64,000 bases of DNA from contig NZ_AGUF01000073.1 of the NCBI RefSeq assembly GCF_000236785.1, positions 62,001 through 126,000 on the forward strand. The letters are read 5' to 3'. Below the pieces are notes generated by a model. It was not told where the DNA came from, made no database searches, and saw only the letters and a list, made by a program, of their open reading frames with translations. Origin of the DNA: Achromobacter arsenitoxydans SY8. GTDB lineage: Bacteria > Pseudomonadota > Gammaproteobacteria > Burkholderiales > Burkholderiaceae_B. The position numbers were made by a program, and so were the translations under genes. Shown in pieces: positions 30,583 through 40,712 of the stretch (position 1 is the first letter of the stretch; every line of letters starts with the position of its first letter).

Positions 30583-31146
30583 TCAGGTGCGCGGCAGCGT
30601 CACGCCGCGCTGGCCCTGGTACTTGCCGCCGCGGTCGCGATAAGAGGTTTCGCAGACCTCGTCGCTTTCCAGGAACAGCATCTGCGCGCAGCCTTCACCC
30701 GCATAGATCTTGGCGGGCAGCGGCGTGGTGTTCGAGAATTCGAGCGTGACGTGGCCTTCCCATTCGGGTTCCAGCGGCGTGACGTTGACGATGATGCCGC
30801 AACGCGCGTAAGTGCTCTTGCCCAGGCAGACCGTCAGGACGCTGCGCGGAATCCGGAAGTATTCCACGGTGCGCGCCAGCGCGAATGAATTGGGCGGGAT
30901 GATGCAGACATCGCCCTTGAAGTCCACGAACGAGCCTTCGTCGAAATTCTTGGGATCGACGATGGTGGAATTGATGTTGGTGAAGATCTTGAATTCGTCG
31001 GCGCAGCGCACGTCGTAGCCGTAGCTGCTGGTGCCGTAGCTGACGATGCGCCCGCCATTGGCCGTACGGACCTGCCCCGGTTCGAAGGGTTCGATCATGC
31101 CGGCTTCGGCCTGGCGGCGGATCCAGCGGTCGCTTTTGATGCTCAT
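30583..31146 (-). CDS. dcd: dCTP deaminase
   Basis: 187 aa. It deaminates dCTP to dUTP for thymidylate synthesis, as a cytosolic homotrimer. The family start is [14 protein letters not shown] (ATG 31146). Signatures seen: [12 protein letters not shown] with the catalytic glutamate region, [31 protein letters not shown], and [11 protein letters not shown]. It lies 108 nt after tamB on the same strand and may be the last gene of the mrp-tamA-tamB transcript. Confidence 0.96.
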   Translation of the reverse strand: MSIKSDRWIRRQAEAGMIEPFEPGQVRTANGGRIVSYGTSSYGYDVRCADEFKIFTNINSTIVDPKNFDEGSFVDFKGDVCIIPPNSFALARTVEYFRIPRSVLTVCLGKSTYARCGIIVNVTPLEPEWEGHVTLEFSNTTPLPAKIYAGEGCAQMLFLESDEVCETSYRDRGGKYQGQRGVTLPRT

Positions 31147-31254
31147 GGTGGGTGTGGTGCTAGGGAATGGAGTGGCCGCCATTTTATCCCGAGCGCGTCC
31201 GCTGCGCCCCGGCCCGGGCGGGACGGCCTTGTCCCGCCTCAAGCCGCGCGCCGG

Positions 31255-34200
31255 TCAATTGCCGAACAGCGTCCGGTAGACCAGAGAGATCCCGTTGACC
31301 GAACCGCCCTTCAAATCCAGGGACAGTCCCCGAGCCAGGCGGTAACTGGCGCGCCCCACCGTGTCGCTGCCAGACAGCGCCTGCTCGACGCTCAGCGTGA
31401 TGCCGTTGGCGAAGTTCTTGCTGGCCACCAGGAACTGGGTGGAGAGATCGCTGTTGATATCCCTGTTCACGTTGCCGGCCACGGTGCGGTCGGGCAGGAT
31501 GCTGCCCGAACTGCCCATGTTGCCCGTGCGCACGGCGACGTCGTCCAGCCCGAACTGCTTATAGAAAGGCTGTCCGCCGCCCAACAACGCGGTGCCGATG
31601 GACACCAGCAGGGCTGCGTCGCCGCCGCTTTCATCGGGGCCGCGGCCCAGCAGCAGCCAGGACAGTTTTTCGACGTCGCTCACCTCGGGATAGGACACCA
31701 GGTCGATGCGCGGCCGCTGGGCCGTGCCCACCACGCGCACGCCCGCCTCTACCAGTTCGCCGGTGCGCAGGGCCTCGATGTCCAGGATGGGATTGTCCAG
31801 GCGCCCCTGGAACGTCAGCGTGCCCCGGCTCAGCCGCAACCGCTGCCCGTAGGCCTCGATGCCGCCGCCGCGGGTGCGCAACTGGCCCCAACCCGTCAGG
31901 CGGCCGTCATTCAGCCGGATCTGGATGGCGCCCAGCAAGCCGGCGTCCAGCCCCATGCCGGTGATGTAGAACCGCGGTCCCATGTCGAACTTGAGGTCCA
32001 TGGAGGTCTGCAGGGGCGTCGAGATCTTCGACGCGTCCTCGCCCGCCCGGATCACCCGGACATCGTCGTCCAGCGAGGGCACGCCCTGCAGGATCTCCAG
32101 GCTGAACCAGCCCGCGTCGGCCGTCAGGTTCCCGACGATATCCAGGCGCGGCATGGCGGCCCTGACCTCGACGGTGCCGGACACCATGGCGTAGCGGTCC
32201 GACCGCTGCAACGCGGGAAAGCGATGCAGCGTCAGTTTGACCGTGCCGCCGCCGTCCATGATGTTCCAGTCGCCCTTGGCTTCGGCATACCCGCCCTTCG
32301 CCCCGGGATTGGTCGTGATCCACTCCTTGGTGCGCCATTCCGCCGGCATGACGCGCAGCGACGCCGGGAAGCGCAGGCTGTCCAGCACCAGCCGCTGTCC
32401 GTCCAGCCGGGCGGACAGCGTGCCGTCGAGCAGCCGCACGCCATCGTCGATGCGCACCAGCCGCAGTTTGTCGCCCCGGATGTTGCCGGTCGCGTTCCAC
32501 TGGCCGGCAAGCGTGCCCTGCACGTCGATGTTGGCGTTGAGCGTGCCGCCGACCTCCATCGTGTCGCCCACGAACAGGCCCACCCAGGCCAGGTCGGCGA
32601 TGTCGGCATTCAGGCGGGCCCGCAGCGGCTGTCGCGCGTCCAGTGCCATGCCGCCCTGGGCGTCTACGGCCAGCACCGCCGTCCCGGTCCCGTTGACCGA
32701 GCCCATCTTGTCGGTGGCCAGATCGAGCCGGGCGTCCAGCCGGCTGGCGTTGGCCGACGTGGGCGTGGCGGTCAGCTCCAGCGCCAGGGTCTTCACGCCC
32801 AGCGGGATGGGGGGATCGCCCGGAATCAGCAGGTCGCCGGAACGGCGGGCGATCCTTGCCCTGCCGCCCAAGCGCCCGTCGAATTTCAGGTCCCACAGCA
32901 GATCCAGCGCGATGCGCCGCTGGCCCTCGGGCACCATGGCGTTCACCCTGCCCTCGTTTTTGCCCAGCTTGGCCGCCGCTTCAGGATCGAACGCGCCGAC
33001 CACCTGGCGCGCCATGGCGGCGGAAATAACGAGGTTATCGGCCTGGCCGGCCGTTTCCCAGCGCTTGCCGCCCCCACGCGATCCTTGATGCGCCACGGTC
33101 AGGCGTTCCTTGCCGGGCAGCGTCAGGCTGAACGCGGTCTGGCCGACCTGCCACTGCCATTGCGGCGCGACGGCCGACGGCAGAAAGCTCAGCGTCACCG
33201 GCCGGTCCGCCGACACGGCAAAACCTGCGGTATCGGCGGACAGCCGGGAAAACGAGCCGCGCCAGCCGGCGAGCGCGGCATCGGGCTGTCCGGCGGGGCC
33301 TCTGCCCCAGCCGCCGGCGAACGTAAGATTGGCCTGCGCGCGCGCCTGTCCGATCACACCGGGACGCGGATTGGGCGGGGTGTAGCTGGCCGTGATTTCG
33401 CCCCGATGAGAGGCGACCGAACCATCAAGCCTGGCCCTCACGTCCGCGCCGCCCGGCAGGTCGGGCCAGAAGGCGTCCAACTGGGGCGCTTGCGCGTCCA
33501 GCGTGACGGCGCCGCCCGCCGCCTCCAGTTCGCCTGTCGCGCGAACGCGGTTGCGCCCAAGCCGCAAGTCCACGTCCAAGCCGTGGATCCGCAAGCCCGC
33601 CAGCGGATCCAGCTCGGGATCCGGCGCGGCGGTTCCGCCGGGCGCCGCCGCGGCGACATCCACCTGCGCCTTCACAGCGCCGCTCAGCGGCTGGCGGTTC
33701 CAGCGGCTGCCCTCTTCGAAGCGAAGGTCAACGGCAGCCTGGCGCAGTTGGCTCAGATTTTCGATCTCGGCCCGCACGTCGGCGCGCACGGTCAGCACCG
33801 CCGGCGGAATGGCGCTGCCCGCCCATGGCCCCAAGTCCAGGCGCTGCGCATCGAGCGACCCGATGATCCGGTCGCGGCCGGGGACATCGCCCGCCTGCAG
33901 GTCGAACTGCGCGGCGAGCGTCGATTTATCGGGCAACTGCGCGCGCGCCCGAGCGCTGCGCAGCACCAGCGCCGTGCGAGGCGCCAAGTCGGCCACCACG
34001 TCCAGCACCAGATTGGAACCGGTGCCGTCCAACTTGGCCTGGATGCCGTCCAGCGACCCCGCGGCGTCGGCGCGCAGCACGACCAGGCAAGCAGGCGCGG
34101 GCGGCCCCATCGGCGCGGCCGCGGCGGCAGGAGTCTGCGCGCTGTTGCCCTTGGCCTCCGCGGCGGCGCCGGCCCGGCCCTTGGACGCCTCGTTTGCCCT

Positions 34201-35004
34201 GGACTTGGCGCCGCCCCTGGCCGCCCCATCCGCCTTGGGCCTGGCCTGGTTTTTAGCCGGCTCATCAGCGTTGGGCTTGGCCTGCCCGGCCACCGGCCCG
34301 AACACGCCGCTCAGCCGGTCTGCCTGGCACAGCGGCGACTCGGGCCCCGAGCCTCGCGCCGTTACGTCCAGGCGCGCCGCGAAGGGCCAGGGATCGGCCA
34401 TGCCCTGCAGGTCCGCCTGACCGGTCACGTCCGCCTGGCCCACCTCGTGCCCGACGCGCAGGCTGGCGATGCGCAACTGCGCGCCCTGTTTGCCCGCGGC
34501 GAAGGTGGCGCTCAGGTCGTTCAGCGTAACGGGCAGCGGCTGGCCGTCCTGGATGAACTGGAAGTCGCCCAGCGCCAGCCGGTCCACGGCGATGGTTACC
34601 GGCAATTCCGGCAGGGTGAAAGGCGCGTCGCTGTCATCGGCAGGCGGTTCCTCGGGCGCGGACGTCATCGCGACGCGAACCGACCCCGCCGAGACATTGC
34701 GCACATGCAGCAGCCGGTCCCCCAGCGCGCGCCAGCGCACCACCAGATTGAGGTCGCTGATGTCGATGCGCGTGCCGCCCGTTTCAAGCTCCAGCCGGCC
34801 TACGGACACGCCCCGCAGGATCGAGCCGCGCACGTCCAGCGCCTGCCCGTTCAATTGCTGGGCGGCGGTGGTCAGCAGCAAACGCGTGCCATTCTGCGAC
34901 GCGGCCAGCCAGAACAGGAAGCCCGCCGCCAGCACGGCCAGCATGGCAAGCCCCGGCAGCCACCAGACCAGCACATGGCGCAGGAATTTCCGCAGAATCC
35001 TCAA
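31255..35004 (-). CDS. tamB: Translocation and assembly module subunit TamB
   Basis: 1249 aa inner-membrane-anchored, periplasm-spanning protein of the bridge-like lipid-transfer type. One N-terminal transmembrane segment (WWLPGLAMLAVLAAGFLFWLAA) is followed by more than 1000 residues of repeated beta-strand sequence, and the conserved TamB/DUF490 domain covers about the last 330 residues. A low-complexity Ala/Lys insert (residues about 240-300) is unusual. TamB works with TamA in autotransporter assembly and, with relatives, in phospholipid transport to the outer membrane. Its ATG overlaps the tamA stop by 4 bases. Confidence 0.95.
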   Translation of the reverse strand: MRILRKFLRHVLVWWLPGLAMLAVLAAGFLFWLAASQNGTRLLLTTAAQQLNGQALDVRGSILRGVSVGRLELETGGTRIDISDLNLVVRWRALGDRLLHVRNVSAGSVRVAMTSAPEEPPADDSDAPFTLPELPVTIAVDRLALGDFQFIQDGQPLPVTLNDLSATFAAGKQGAQLRIASLRVGHEVGQADVTGQADLQGMADPWPFAARLDVTARGSGPESPLCQADRLSGVFGPVAGQAKPNADEPAKNQARPKADGAARGGAKSRANEASKGRAGAAAEAKGNSAQTPAAAAAPMGPPAPACLVVLRADAAGSLDGIQAKLDGTGSNLVLDVVADLAPRTALVLRSARARAQLPDKSTLAAQFDLQAGDVPGRDRIIGSLDAQRLDLGPWAGSAIPPAVLTVRADVRAEIENLSQLRQAAVDLRFEEGSRWNRQPLSGAVKAQVDVAAAAPGGTAAPDPELDPLAGLRIHGLDVDLRLGRNRVRATGELEAAGGAVTLDAQAPQLDAFWPDLPGGADVRARLDGSVASHRGEITASYTPPNPRPGVIGQARAQANLTFAGGWGRGPAGQPDAALAGWRGSFSRLSADTAGFAVSADRPVTLSFLPSAVAPQWQWQVGQTAFSLTLPGKERLTVAHQGSRGGGKRWETAGQADNLVISAAMARQVVGAFDPEAAAKLGKNEGRVNAMVPEGQRRIALDLLWDLKFDGRLGGRARIARRSGDLLIPGDPPIPLGVKTLALELTATPTSANASRLDARLDLATDKMGSVNGTGTAVLAVDAQGGMALDARQPLRARLNADIADLAWVGLFVGDTMEVGGTLNANIDVQGTLAGQWNATGNIRGDKLRLVRIDDGVRLLDGTLSARLDGQRLVLDSLRFPASLRVMPAEWRTKEWITTNPGAKGGYAEAKGDWNIMDGGGTVKLTLHRFPALQRSDRYAMVSGTVEVRAAMPRLDIVGNLTADAGWFSLEILQGVPSLDDDVRVIRAGEDASKISTPLQTSMDLKFDMGPRFYITGMGLDAGLLGAIQIRLNDGRLTGWGQLRTRGGGIEAYGQRLRLSRGTLTFQGRLDNPILDIEALRTGELVEAGVRVVGTAQRPRIDLVSYPEVSDVEKLSWLLLGRGPDESGGDAALLVSIGTALLGGGQPFYKQFGLDDVAVRTGNMGSSGSILPDRTVAGNVNRDINSDLSTQFLVASKNFANGITLSVEQALSGSDTVGRASYRLARGLSLDLKGGSVNGISLVYRTLFGN

Positions 35005-36893
35005 AACGCGATCCCCAACGAGAAATGCAGGCGCAGGTCGCGTTCGCGCTGGCCGTAGGCCACGTCCAGGAACAGCGGGCCGGCCGGCGTGCGCACGCGG
35101 GCGCCGACGCCGTAGCCGACCGACATCTTCATGTCGCCAAAAGACTCCGCGGCGTCGCCCGCGTCGACGAATACGCCCATGCCCCAGCGTTCATCGAAGT
35201 AATGGTCGTATTCAATGCTGCCGACGAGCAGCGTGGGCGCGCCCACGACCGCGTTGTCGCGATGCACGCCGATGCTCTGGTAGCGGTAGCCGCGGATGGA
35301 ACGCGCGCCGCCGGTGCGGAAGCCGAAATCGTCGGGCACCTGCACATCGCCGTTGGACCACACCCGCCCGACCTCGGCGCGGATCATCAGCACGTCCAGC
35401 TTGCCGATCGGCCACCATTTCTGGCCGCGCAGCCTCAGCCGGGTGTAGGGCTCGCCCGTATCCAGCGTGACGCCGACGCCGCCGCCCACGGAAATCAGGT
35501 TGCCTTCGCGCGGGTCGTATTTGTTGTCGACGTCGCGGCGCAGCCATTCGGCGGTGAGCGTCGCCGTGGGCAGCGTGAAGCTGTCGCCGCCGTCGATCTT
35601 GACGTGATCCTGCGCCAGCAGCGCGCCCCAGCGCGTTTCGTATTCGACCCGGCTGTCGCCCGCCCCCTTGCGTTCCTGGGAGCGCGTGGCGCCCAGCGCG
35701 TAGCGGGTGACTTCCAGGCCCTGGATGTCGGAACGGTCGGCCAGGATCCCGACGGAATCGCGGTATCCGCGTTCCGTGGGCGGCAGGAGGATATCCAGGA
35801 AGGCGCGTTGGCGCAGGCGGTCGACACCGAAGCCGGTTTCCATGGTGACGGGCTGGCCGAACACCACGTTCTGGCGATACAGGGACTCCACGCGCACGCC
35901 GGCCTCGTCGTCCACGCCGATCGAGGCGGAAAAACGCTTGGGCGGCGCTTCGACCACGCGCACCTGCACCGGCAGCGTGACTTCGCCGTCGGAATCGAAC
36001 TGGGCCGGCGGCGGCGGCATGCCGCCCGATACCGTCGGATCTCCGGCCGGCGCGGCGGCCGCAGCGTCTTCGGAACCCGGCGCGCGCGCGCGGTCGGAAA
36101 TGGGGTCCGTGGGCTGCTGCGTGTCGCCGGGCTGCTCCAGCGACACGAACGCGCCCCGGAAGAAGGCGGTGGACTGCAGGTCCTGCTGCCACTGGTCCAG
36201 ACGGTTCTGGTCAAAGGCCGCGCCCACGTTGTAGCGGACGTAGCGGTCGATGAGCGTTTCCGGCACGCGCTTGAGCCCGGTCGTGTTGAGTTCGCCCATG
36301 CGGACTTGCGGCCCGCTGTCGATCGACACGTGCAGGCTGGCGGTGGCCTTGTCGGCGTTGATGTCGGCCCGGGAAGACGTCATGCGCGCCAGCAGGAAGT
36401 CGCGCGTGGACACGTCGTCCAGCAGCGTCGCCTTGGCCCGGTTCCAGTCGCTGTTGATGAACGGCTGCCCTTCCTTGAGCCGCCAGTCGTCGCGCAGCCG
36501 CTGCACGCGCTGCGCATATTCGGGGCGCGTGATGCGGCCCGAAAATTCCAAGTTGACGGACTCCACGACCGTGCGCTTACCCGGCACGATGGCGATGTCC
36601 CAGGTTTCGCCGCCGATGTCGGTGCCGGCTTCCAGCGTGACCTTGGGCGAAAAATAACCCTGGGTGGCCAGGGCGGCCAGCGTCGCGTCGCGCGCGCGCC
36701 GGCGCAAGCGGTTGATTTCACCGCCGTCCTGGTCTTCCGCCAGCCGCGCGATCGCGTCAACGGCCTGGGTGATCGCCTGCAGCGCCGCAGGAGGCACGCC
36801 CCCGGGGTCCACGATGATTTCCGGGCGCTTGGCCAATGCGTCGCCCGCCATCACGCACAATCCTGCCAAGAAGGCGCGGGCAGCCCACCGCAT
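35001..36893 (-). CDS. tamA: Outer-membrane translocation module TamA (BamA family)
   Basis: 630 aa. A signal peptide (cut after DALA about residue 21) is followed by POTRA domains (about 25-260) and a 16-strand BamA-type barrel. The barrel holds the RGYRYQSIG motif of the L6 loop and ends in ...SLGIAF with the terminal Phe of outer-membrane barrels. An acidic, proline-rich insert near residues 260-305 is not in E. coli TamA and may be a lineage feature. It starts 3 nt after the mrp stop and overlaps tamB by 4 nt. Confidence 0.95.
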   Translation of the reverse strand: MRWAARAFLAGLCVMAGDALAKRPEIIVDPGGVPPAALQAITQAVDAIARLAEDQDGGEINRLRRRARDATLAALATQGYFSPKVTLEAGTDIGGETWDIAIVPGKRTVVESVNLEFSGRITRPEYAQRVQRLRDDWRLKEGQPFINSDWNRAKATLLDDVSTRDFLLARMTSSRADINADKATASLHVSIDSGPQVRMGELNTTGLKRVPETLIDRYVRYNVGAAFDQNRLDQWQQDLQSTAFFRGAFVSLEQPGDTQQPTDPISDRARAPGSEDAAAAAPAGDPTVSGGMPPPPAQFDSDGEVTLPVQVRVVEAPPKRFSASIGVDDEAGVRVESLYRQNVVFGQPVTMETGFGVDRLRQRAFLDILLPPTERGYRDSVGILADRSDIQGLEVTRYALGATRSQERKGAGDSRVEYETRWGALLAQDHVKIDGGDSFTLPTATLTAEWLRRDVDNKYDPREGNLISVGGGVGVTLDTGEPYTRLRLRGQKWWPIGKLDVLMIRAEVGRVWSNGDVQVPDDFGFRTGGARSIRGYRYQSIGVHRDNAVVGAPTLLVGSIEYDHYFDERWGMGVFVDAGDAAESFGDMKMSVGYGVGARVRTPAGPLFLDVAYGQRERDLRLHFSLGIAF

Positions 36894-36896
36894 GCT

Positions 36897-37985
36897 TCAG
36901 TGCGGTTGCTGCACGACGATGGAGGGGAATTTCCCGGCCATATCGCGCGGCAGTGCGGCAACCCCGGCCGCCAGCTTTCTTGCGATGGCGCGATACAGGG
37001 CTGCGGCCTCGCTGCCCGCATCCGACACGACCGTCGGGGTGCCGGCATCGGTCTGCTCGCGGATCGCAAGGGTCAGCGGCAGGCTGCCGAGCCACGGCGT
37101 CTGGTATTGCTCGGCCATGCGCTGGCCGCCGCCCTCGCCGAAGATGTGCTCGGCGTGCCCGCATTGCGAGCAGATGTGGATGGCCATGTTCTCGACCACG
37201 CCCAGGATGGGCACTTCCACCTTCTGGAACATGCGCAGGCCCTTGCGGGCGTCGAGCAGCGCGACGTCCTGCGGCGTCGTGACGATGACCGCGCCGACGA
37301 CCGGCACCTTTTGCGCCAGGGTCAGCGCCACGTCGCCCGTGCCGGGCGGCATGTCGACGATCAGGTAGTCCAGATCGCGCCAGTTGGTCTGGCGCAGCAG
37401 CTGTTCCAGCGCCTGCGTGACCATCGGGCCGCGCCAGATGGCGGGCGAATCGGCATCAATCAGGAAGCCGATGGAATTGGCCTGCAGGCCGTGGCCGGTG
37501 AGCGGCTCCATACTCTTGTTGTCCAGGCTCTCGGGACGGCCCGAGATGCCCAGCATCGTCGGCACGCTGGGGCCGTAGATGTCCGCGTCCAGCAGGCCGA
37601 CCTTGGCGCCTTCGGCCGCCAGGGCCAATGCCAGGTTCACGGCCGTGGTGCTCTTGCCCACGCCGCCCTTGCCGGAGGCCACGGCAATAATGTTGCGCAC
37701 GTTGGGCAAGGGCTTCAGGCCCTTCTGCACCGCATGGGCGGCGACCTTCCAGGTGACGGATACCTGCGCGTCGGTCACGCCCGCCTGGGCCAGGGCCCGG
37801 ACGGCGAGATCGCGGATCTGTTCGCGGACGGCGTCGGCGGGATAACCCAGCTCCAGCGCCAGCGCGACTCGGCCGCCACTCAGCTGAATGTCACGATCTT
37901 TTACAGAAACACCCAAATCCAAACCGGTATTCGGGTCTTGCACGGCGCGCAGCGCAGCGCGGATGTGTTCTATCGTTATACTCAT
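36897..37985 (-). CDS. apbC: Iron-sulfur cluster carrier protein ApbC/Mrp
   Basis: 362 aa. A short N-terminal MIP18/DUF59-like domain (1-95) is followed by the P-loop ATPase with Walker A SGKGGVGKSTTAVNLA and the CxxC pair HICSQCGHAEHIFG that binds the transferred cluster. It assembles or carries Fe-S clusters in the cytosol. ATG 37985 gives the normal start MSITIEHIRAAL. It is immediately upstream of tamA (3 nt), so likely co-transcribed, and divergent from the small membrane protein and metG. Confidence 0.94.
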   Translation of the reverse strand: MSITIEHIRAALRAVQDPNTGLDLGVSVKDRDIQLSGGRVALALELGYPADAVREQIRDLAVRALAQAGVTDAQVSVTWKVAAHAVQKGLKPLPNVRNIIAVASGKGGVGKSTTAVNLALALAAEGAKVGLLDADIYGPSVPTMLGISGRPESLDNKSMEPLTGHGLQANSIGFLIDADSPAIWRGPMVTQALEQLLRQTNWRDLDYLIVDMPPGTGDVALTLAQKVPVVGAVIVTTPQDVALLDARKGLRMFQKVEVPILGVVENMAIHICSQCGHAEHIFGEGGGQRMAEQYQTPWLGSLPLTLAIREQTDAGTPTVVSDAGSEAAALYRAIARKLAAGVAALPRDMAGKFPSIVVQQPH

Positions 37986-38085
37986 GTCACTATGGTTCCG
38001 TAGGCAGCGCGGTTCGAAGGGCCGCCATCCCCTCAAGGATAGCGGATACACGGGAACCTTTCGCTGCGTTTTGCATCCGACATTC

Positions 38086-38361
38086 ATGACCAACACACTT
38101 ATCCGCTTCTTTCGTGCCGTCCTATTCGCCGCCCTGGCCCTGATCGGCATGGCGATGGCGCTGGTGTTCATGCTTTCCACGGCAATCGCCGTGGCGATCC
38201 TGTACGTGGTCGCCAAGGTCCGCGGCAAGCCCTTCGGCGTTCGCGCCTATTGGAGCCAGCGTCAGGGTGCCCGTCCGGGCCCCTTCCAATCCGCCAGCGC
38301 CCCGTTCGCCACGCAACCGCGCGGCGACGTCATCGACGTCGAGGCCCGCGAAATCCGCTGA
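38086..38361 (+). CDS. Small inner-membrane protein, unknown function
   Basis: 91 aa. One long hydrophobic stretch (about residues 7-45: RAVLFAALALIGMAMALVFMLSTAIAVAILYVVAKV) could form one or two membrane segments, followed by a basic, then acidic tail ending DVIDVEAREIR. The tail pattern resembles small proteins often encoded next to metG/apbC in Bordetella relatives. Real on codon use and position between the divergent apbC promoter and metG. Confidence 0.7.
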   Translation: MTNTLIRFFRAVLFAALALIGMAMALVFMLSTAIAVAILYVVAKVRGKPFGVRAYWSQRQGARPGPFQSASAPFATQPRGDVIDVEAREIR

Positions 38362-38379
38362 CGGCGGTTTTCCACCGTG

Positions 38380-38401
38380 CTTGCGCCGCCACCGGCGCAA
38401 G
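38380..38401 (+). terminator. Hairpin after the small membrane protein gene
   Basis: CTTGCGCC-GCCACC-GGCGCAAG, perfect 8-bp stem 18 nt after the stop. No T-run follows, so it may be a stabilising or Rho-linked end. A second stem CAACCCGCC/GGCGGGTTG (38454-38491) with the T-poor tail CGTTGTTTCC lies between it and metG. Confidence 0.4.
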
Positions 38402-38582
38402 CTGGCCGTTGCGTACCGCGCAATTGCGGCCCCAACCGCCCCGGCCCCACCCTCAACCCGCCTGATTCGCGCCGCCGCGATGGGCGGGTTGCGTTGTTTC
38501 CGGCAGGGCGCAAGCAAGTCCGCGCGCTTGCCCTAAAATGGCCGGCCATATCCTTTTTCCCCTCAACCCTCTGTCGACAACC

Positions 38583-40649
38583 ATGTCTCGCACCCTTTTT
38601 GTCACCACTGCGCTGCCCTACGCCAACGGATCTTTCCACATCGGCCACATCATGGAGTACATCCAGGCCGATATCTGGGTTCGTTCGATGCGAATGGCGG
38701 GCCACACGGTGCATTTCGTGGGTGCCGACGACGCGCACGGCGCGCCGATCATGCTGAAGGCTGAGAAAGAAGGCATTACGCCCCAGGCGCTGGTCGCCCG
38801 CTATGCGGCCGAGCGGCCGCAATACCTGAACGGCTTCCACATCCGTTTCGACCACTGGCACTCTACCGATTCGGCCGAGAACGTCGCCCTGTCGCACGAC
38901 ATCTATCGCGCACTGAAGGCCCAGGACCTGATCGAAACGCGCTCCATCGAGCAGTTCTACGATCCGGTCAAGGGCATGTTCCTGGCCGACCGCTACATCA
39001 AGGGCGAATGCCCCAAGTGCCACGCCAAGGACCAGTACGGCGATTCCTGCGAGGTCTGCGGCGCGGTCTATGCGCCCACCGAACTGATCAACCCCTATTC
39101 CGCGCTGACCGGCGCCACGCCCGTCCTCAAGTCGTCCGACCACTTCTTCTTCAAGCTGTCCGATCCGCGCTGCGTGGAATTCCTGCAGCAATGGACCACC
39201 GGCTCGAACAAGCAGGGCAGCAAGCACCTGCAGCCTGAAATGCTTGCCAAGACGCGCGAGTGGCTGGGCGCCGAAGACGGCGAGGCCAAGCTGGGCGACT
39301 GGGACATCTCGCGCGACGCGCCCTATTTCGGCATCGAGATCCCGGACGCGCCGGGCAAGTACTTCTACGTGTGGCTGGACGCGCCGGTGGGCTACCTGGC
39401 GTCGCTGAAGTCGTACTGCGAAGTCAAGGGCATGGATTTCGACGCCCTGCTCGACCCCAACGGCGACACGGAGCAGGTCCACTTCATCGGCAAGGACATC
39501 GTGTACTTCCACGCGCTGTTCTGGCCCGCGATGCTGAAATTCGCCGGACGCAAGACGCCGGACGCCGTCAACGTGCACGGCTTCATCACCGTCAGCGGCG
39601 AAAAGATGTCCAAGAGCCGCGGCACCGGCATCTCGCCGCTGCGCTACCTGGAAATCGGCATGAACGCCGAATGGATGCGCTACTACATCGCCGCCAAGCT
39701 GAACGCGCGGGTCGAAGACATGGACTTCAACCCCGAGGACTTCATCGCGCGCGTCAACAGCGACCTGGTCGGCAAGTACGTCAACATCGCCAGCCGCGCC
39801 GCCAGCTTCATCACGAAGCACTTCGACGGCGTGCTGGGCTACTCGGGCGACACCACCGCGCTGGCCGCGGAATACGCCGAACAGGCCGAATCCATCCGCG
39901 CCGCGTTCGAAGCGCGCGAGTACAACCGCGCCATCCGCGAAATCATGGCCTATGCCGACCGCATCAATCAGGCGTTCGACACCGCGCAGCCGTGGGTGCT
40001 GGCCAAGGGCATCGCCACCGCCGACGACGCGCAGAAGGCCGCGCTGCAGGACATCTGCTCGCGCTCGCTGGCCGGCTTCAAGGCCCTGTCCGTGATGCTG
40101 GCGCCGGTGCTGCCGGCGCTGGCCGAACGCGTGGCCCTGGAGCTGTTCGGCGCCCAGGCGCCGTTCACCTGGGCCGACGCCTCGGTGCTGCCGCAGCGCG
40201 TCGCGCCGTTCAAGCACCTGATGCAGCGCGTCGAACCGCAGATGCTCGAAGACCTGTTCGAGCCGCCCGCCGCGCCCGTCGTGGTGCCTGGCGGCGAACC
40301 GCTGGCCGACACCATCTCCATCGACGACTTCGCGCGCGTCGACCTGCGCATCGCGCAGATCGTCAACTGCGAGCATGTCGACGGTTCCACCAAGCTGCTG
40401 CGCCTGACGCTGGACGTGGGCGAAGGCCGCCACCGCAACGTGTTCTCGGGCATCAAGTCGGCCTACAAGCCGGAAGACCTGATCGGCAAACTGACGGTCA
40501 TGGTGGCCAACCTGGCCCCGCGCAAGATGAAGTTCGGCGTATCCGAAGGCATGGTGCTGGCCGCCAGCCATGCAGACGAAGCCGTCGACGCCGGCATCTA
40601 CGTGCTTGAGCCCTTCCCCGGCGCCAAGCCCGGCATGCGCGTGCGCTGA
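38583..40649 (+). CDS. metG: Methionine--tRNA ligase
   Basis: 688 aa class I synthetase charging tRNA-Met. HIGH motif is HIGH in [11 protein letters not shown] (about residue 20), the four-cysteine zinc knuckle is [23 protein letters not shown] begins at K341, the anticodon-binding helical domain follows, and the C-terminal EMAP/Trbp-like tRNA-binding domain spans about 580-688 ([17 protein letters not shown]). The frame is open upstream, but ATG 38583 gives the family start [16 protein letters not shown]. Confidence 0.98.
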   Translation: MSRTLFVTTALPYANGSFHIGHIMEYIQADIWVRSMRMAGHTVHFVGADDAHGAPIMLKAEKEGITPQALVARYAAERPQYLNGFHIRFDHWHSTDSAENVALSHDIYRALKAQDLIETRSIEQFYDPVKGMFLADRYIKGECPKCHAKDQYGDSCEVCGAVYAPTELINPYSALTGATPVLKSSDHFFFKLSDPRCVEFLQQWTTGSNKQGSKHLQPEMLAKTREWLGAEDGEAKLGDWDISRDAPYFGIEIPDAPGKYFYVWLDAPVGYLASLKSYCEVKGMDFDALLDPNGDTEQVHFIGKDIVYFHALFWPAMLKFAGRKTPDAVNVHGFITVSGEKMSKSRGTGISPLRYLEIGMNAEWMRYYIAAKLNARVEDMDFNPEDFIARVNSDLVGKYVNIASRAASFITKHFDGVLGYSGDTTALAAEYAEQAESIRAAFEAREYNRAIREIMAYADRINQAFDTAQPWVLAKGIATADDAQKAALQDICSRSLAGFKALSVMLAPVLPALAERVALELFGAQAPFTWADASVLPQRVAPFKHLMQRVEPQMLEDLFEPPAAPVVVPGGEPLADTISIDDFARVDLRIAQIVNCEHVDGSTKLLRLTLDVGEGRHRNVFSGIKSAYKPEDLIGKLTVMVANLAPRKMKFGVSEGMVLAASHADEAVDAGIYVLEPFPGAKPGMRVR

Positions 40650-40669
40650 TCCGCCTGACGCCTCAAGCA

Positions 40670-40698
40670 AAAGAGCCCGCATCGCGGGCTCTTTTTTT
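40670..40698. terminator. Bidirectional terminator between metG and trhO
   Basis: AAAGAGCCCGC-ATC-GCGGGCTCTTT with T7 on the + side and A-run on the other; 11-bp perfect stem. Confidence 0.9.
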
Positions 40699-40712
40699 GT
40701 TTGCGGAACAGG

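Noticed and set aside
32224-35058. 944-codon open frame on the + strand
   Set aside because: Antisense to tamB; no domain features.
35025-38003. 992-codon open frame on the + strand
   Set aside because: Antisense to tamA and apbC, which are certain genes.
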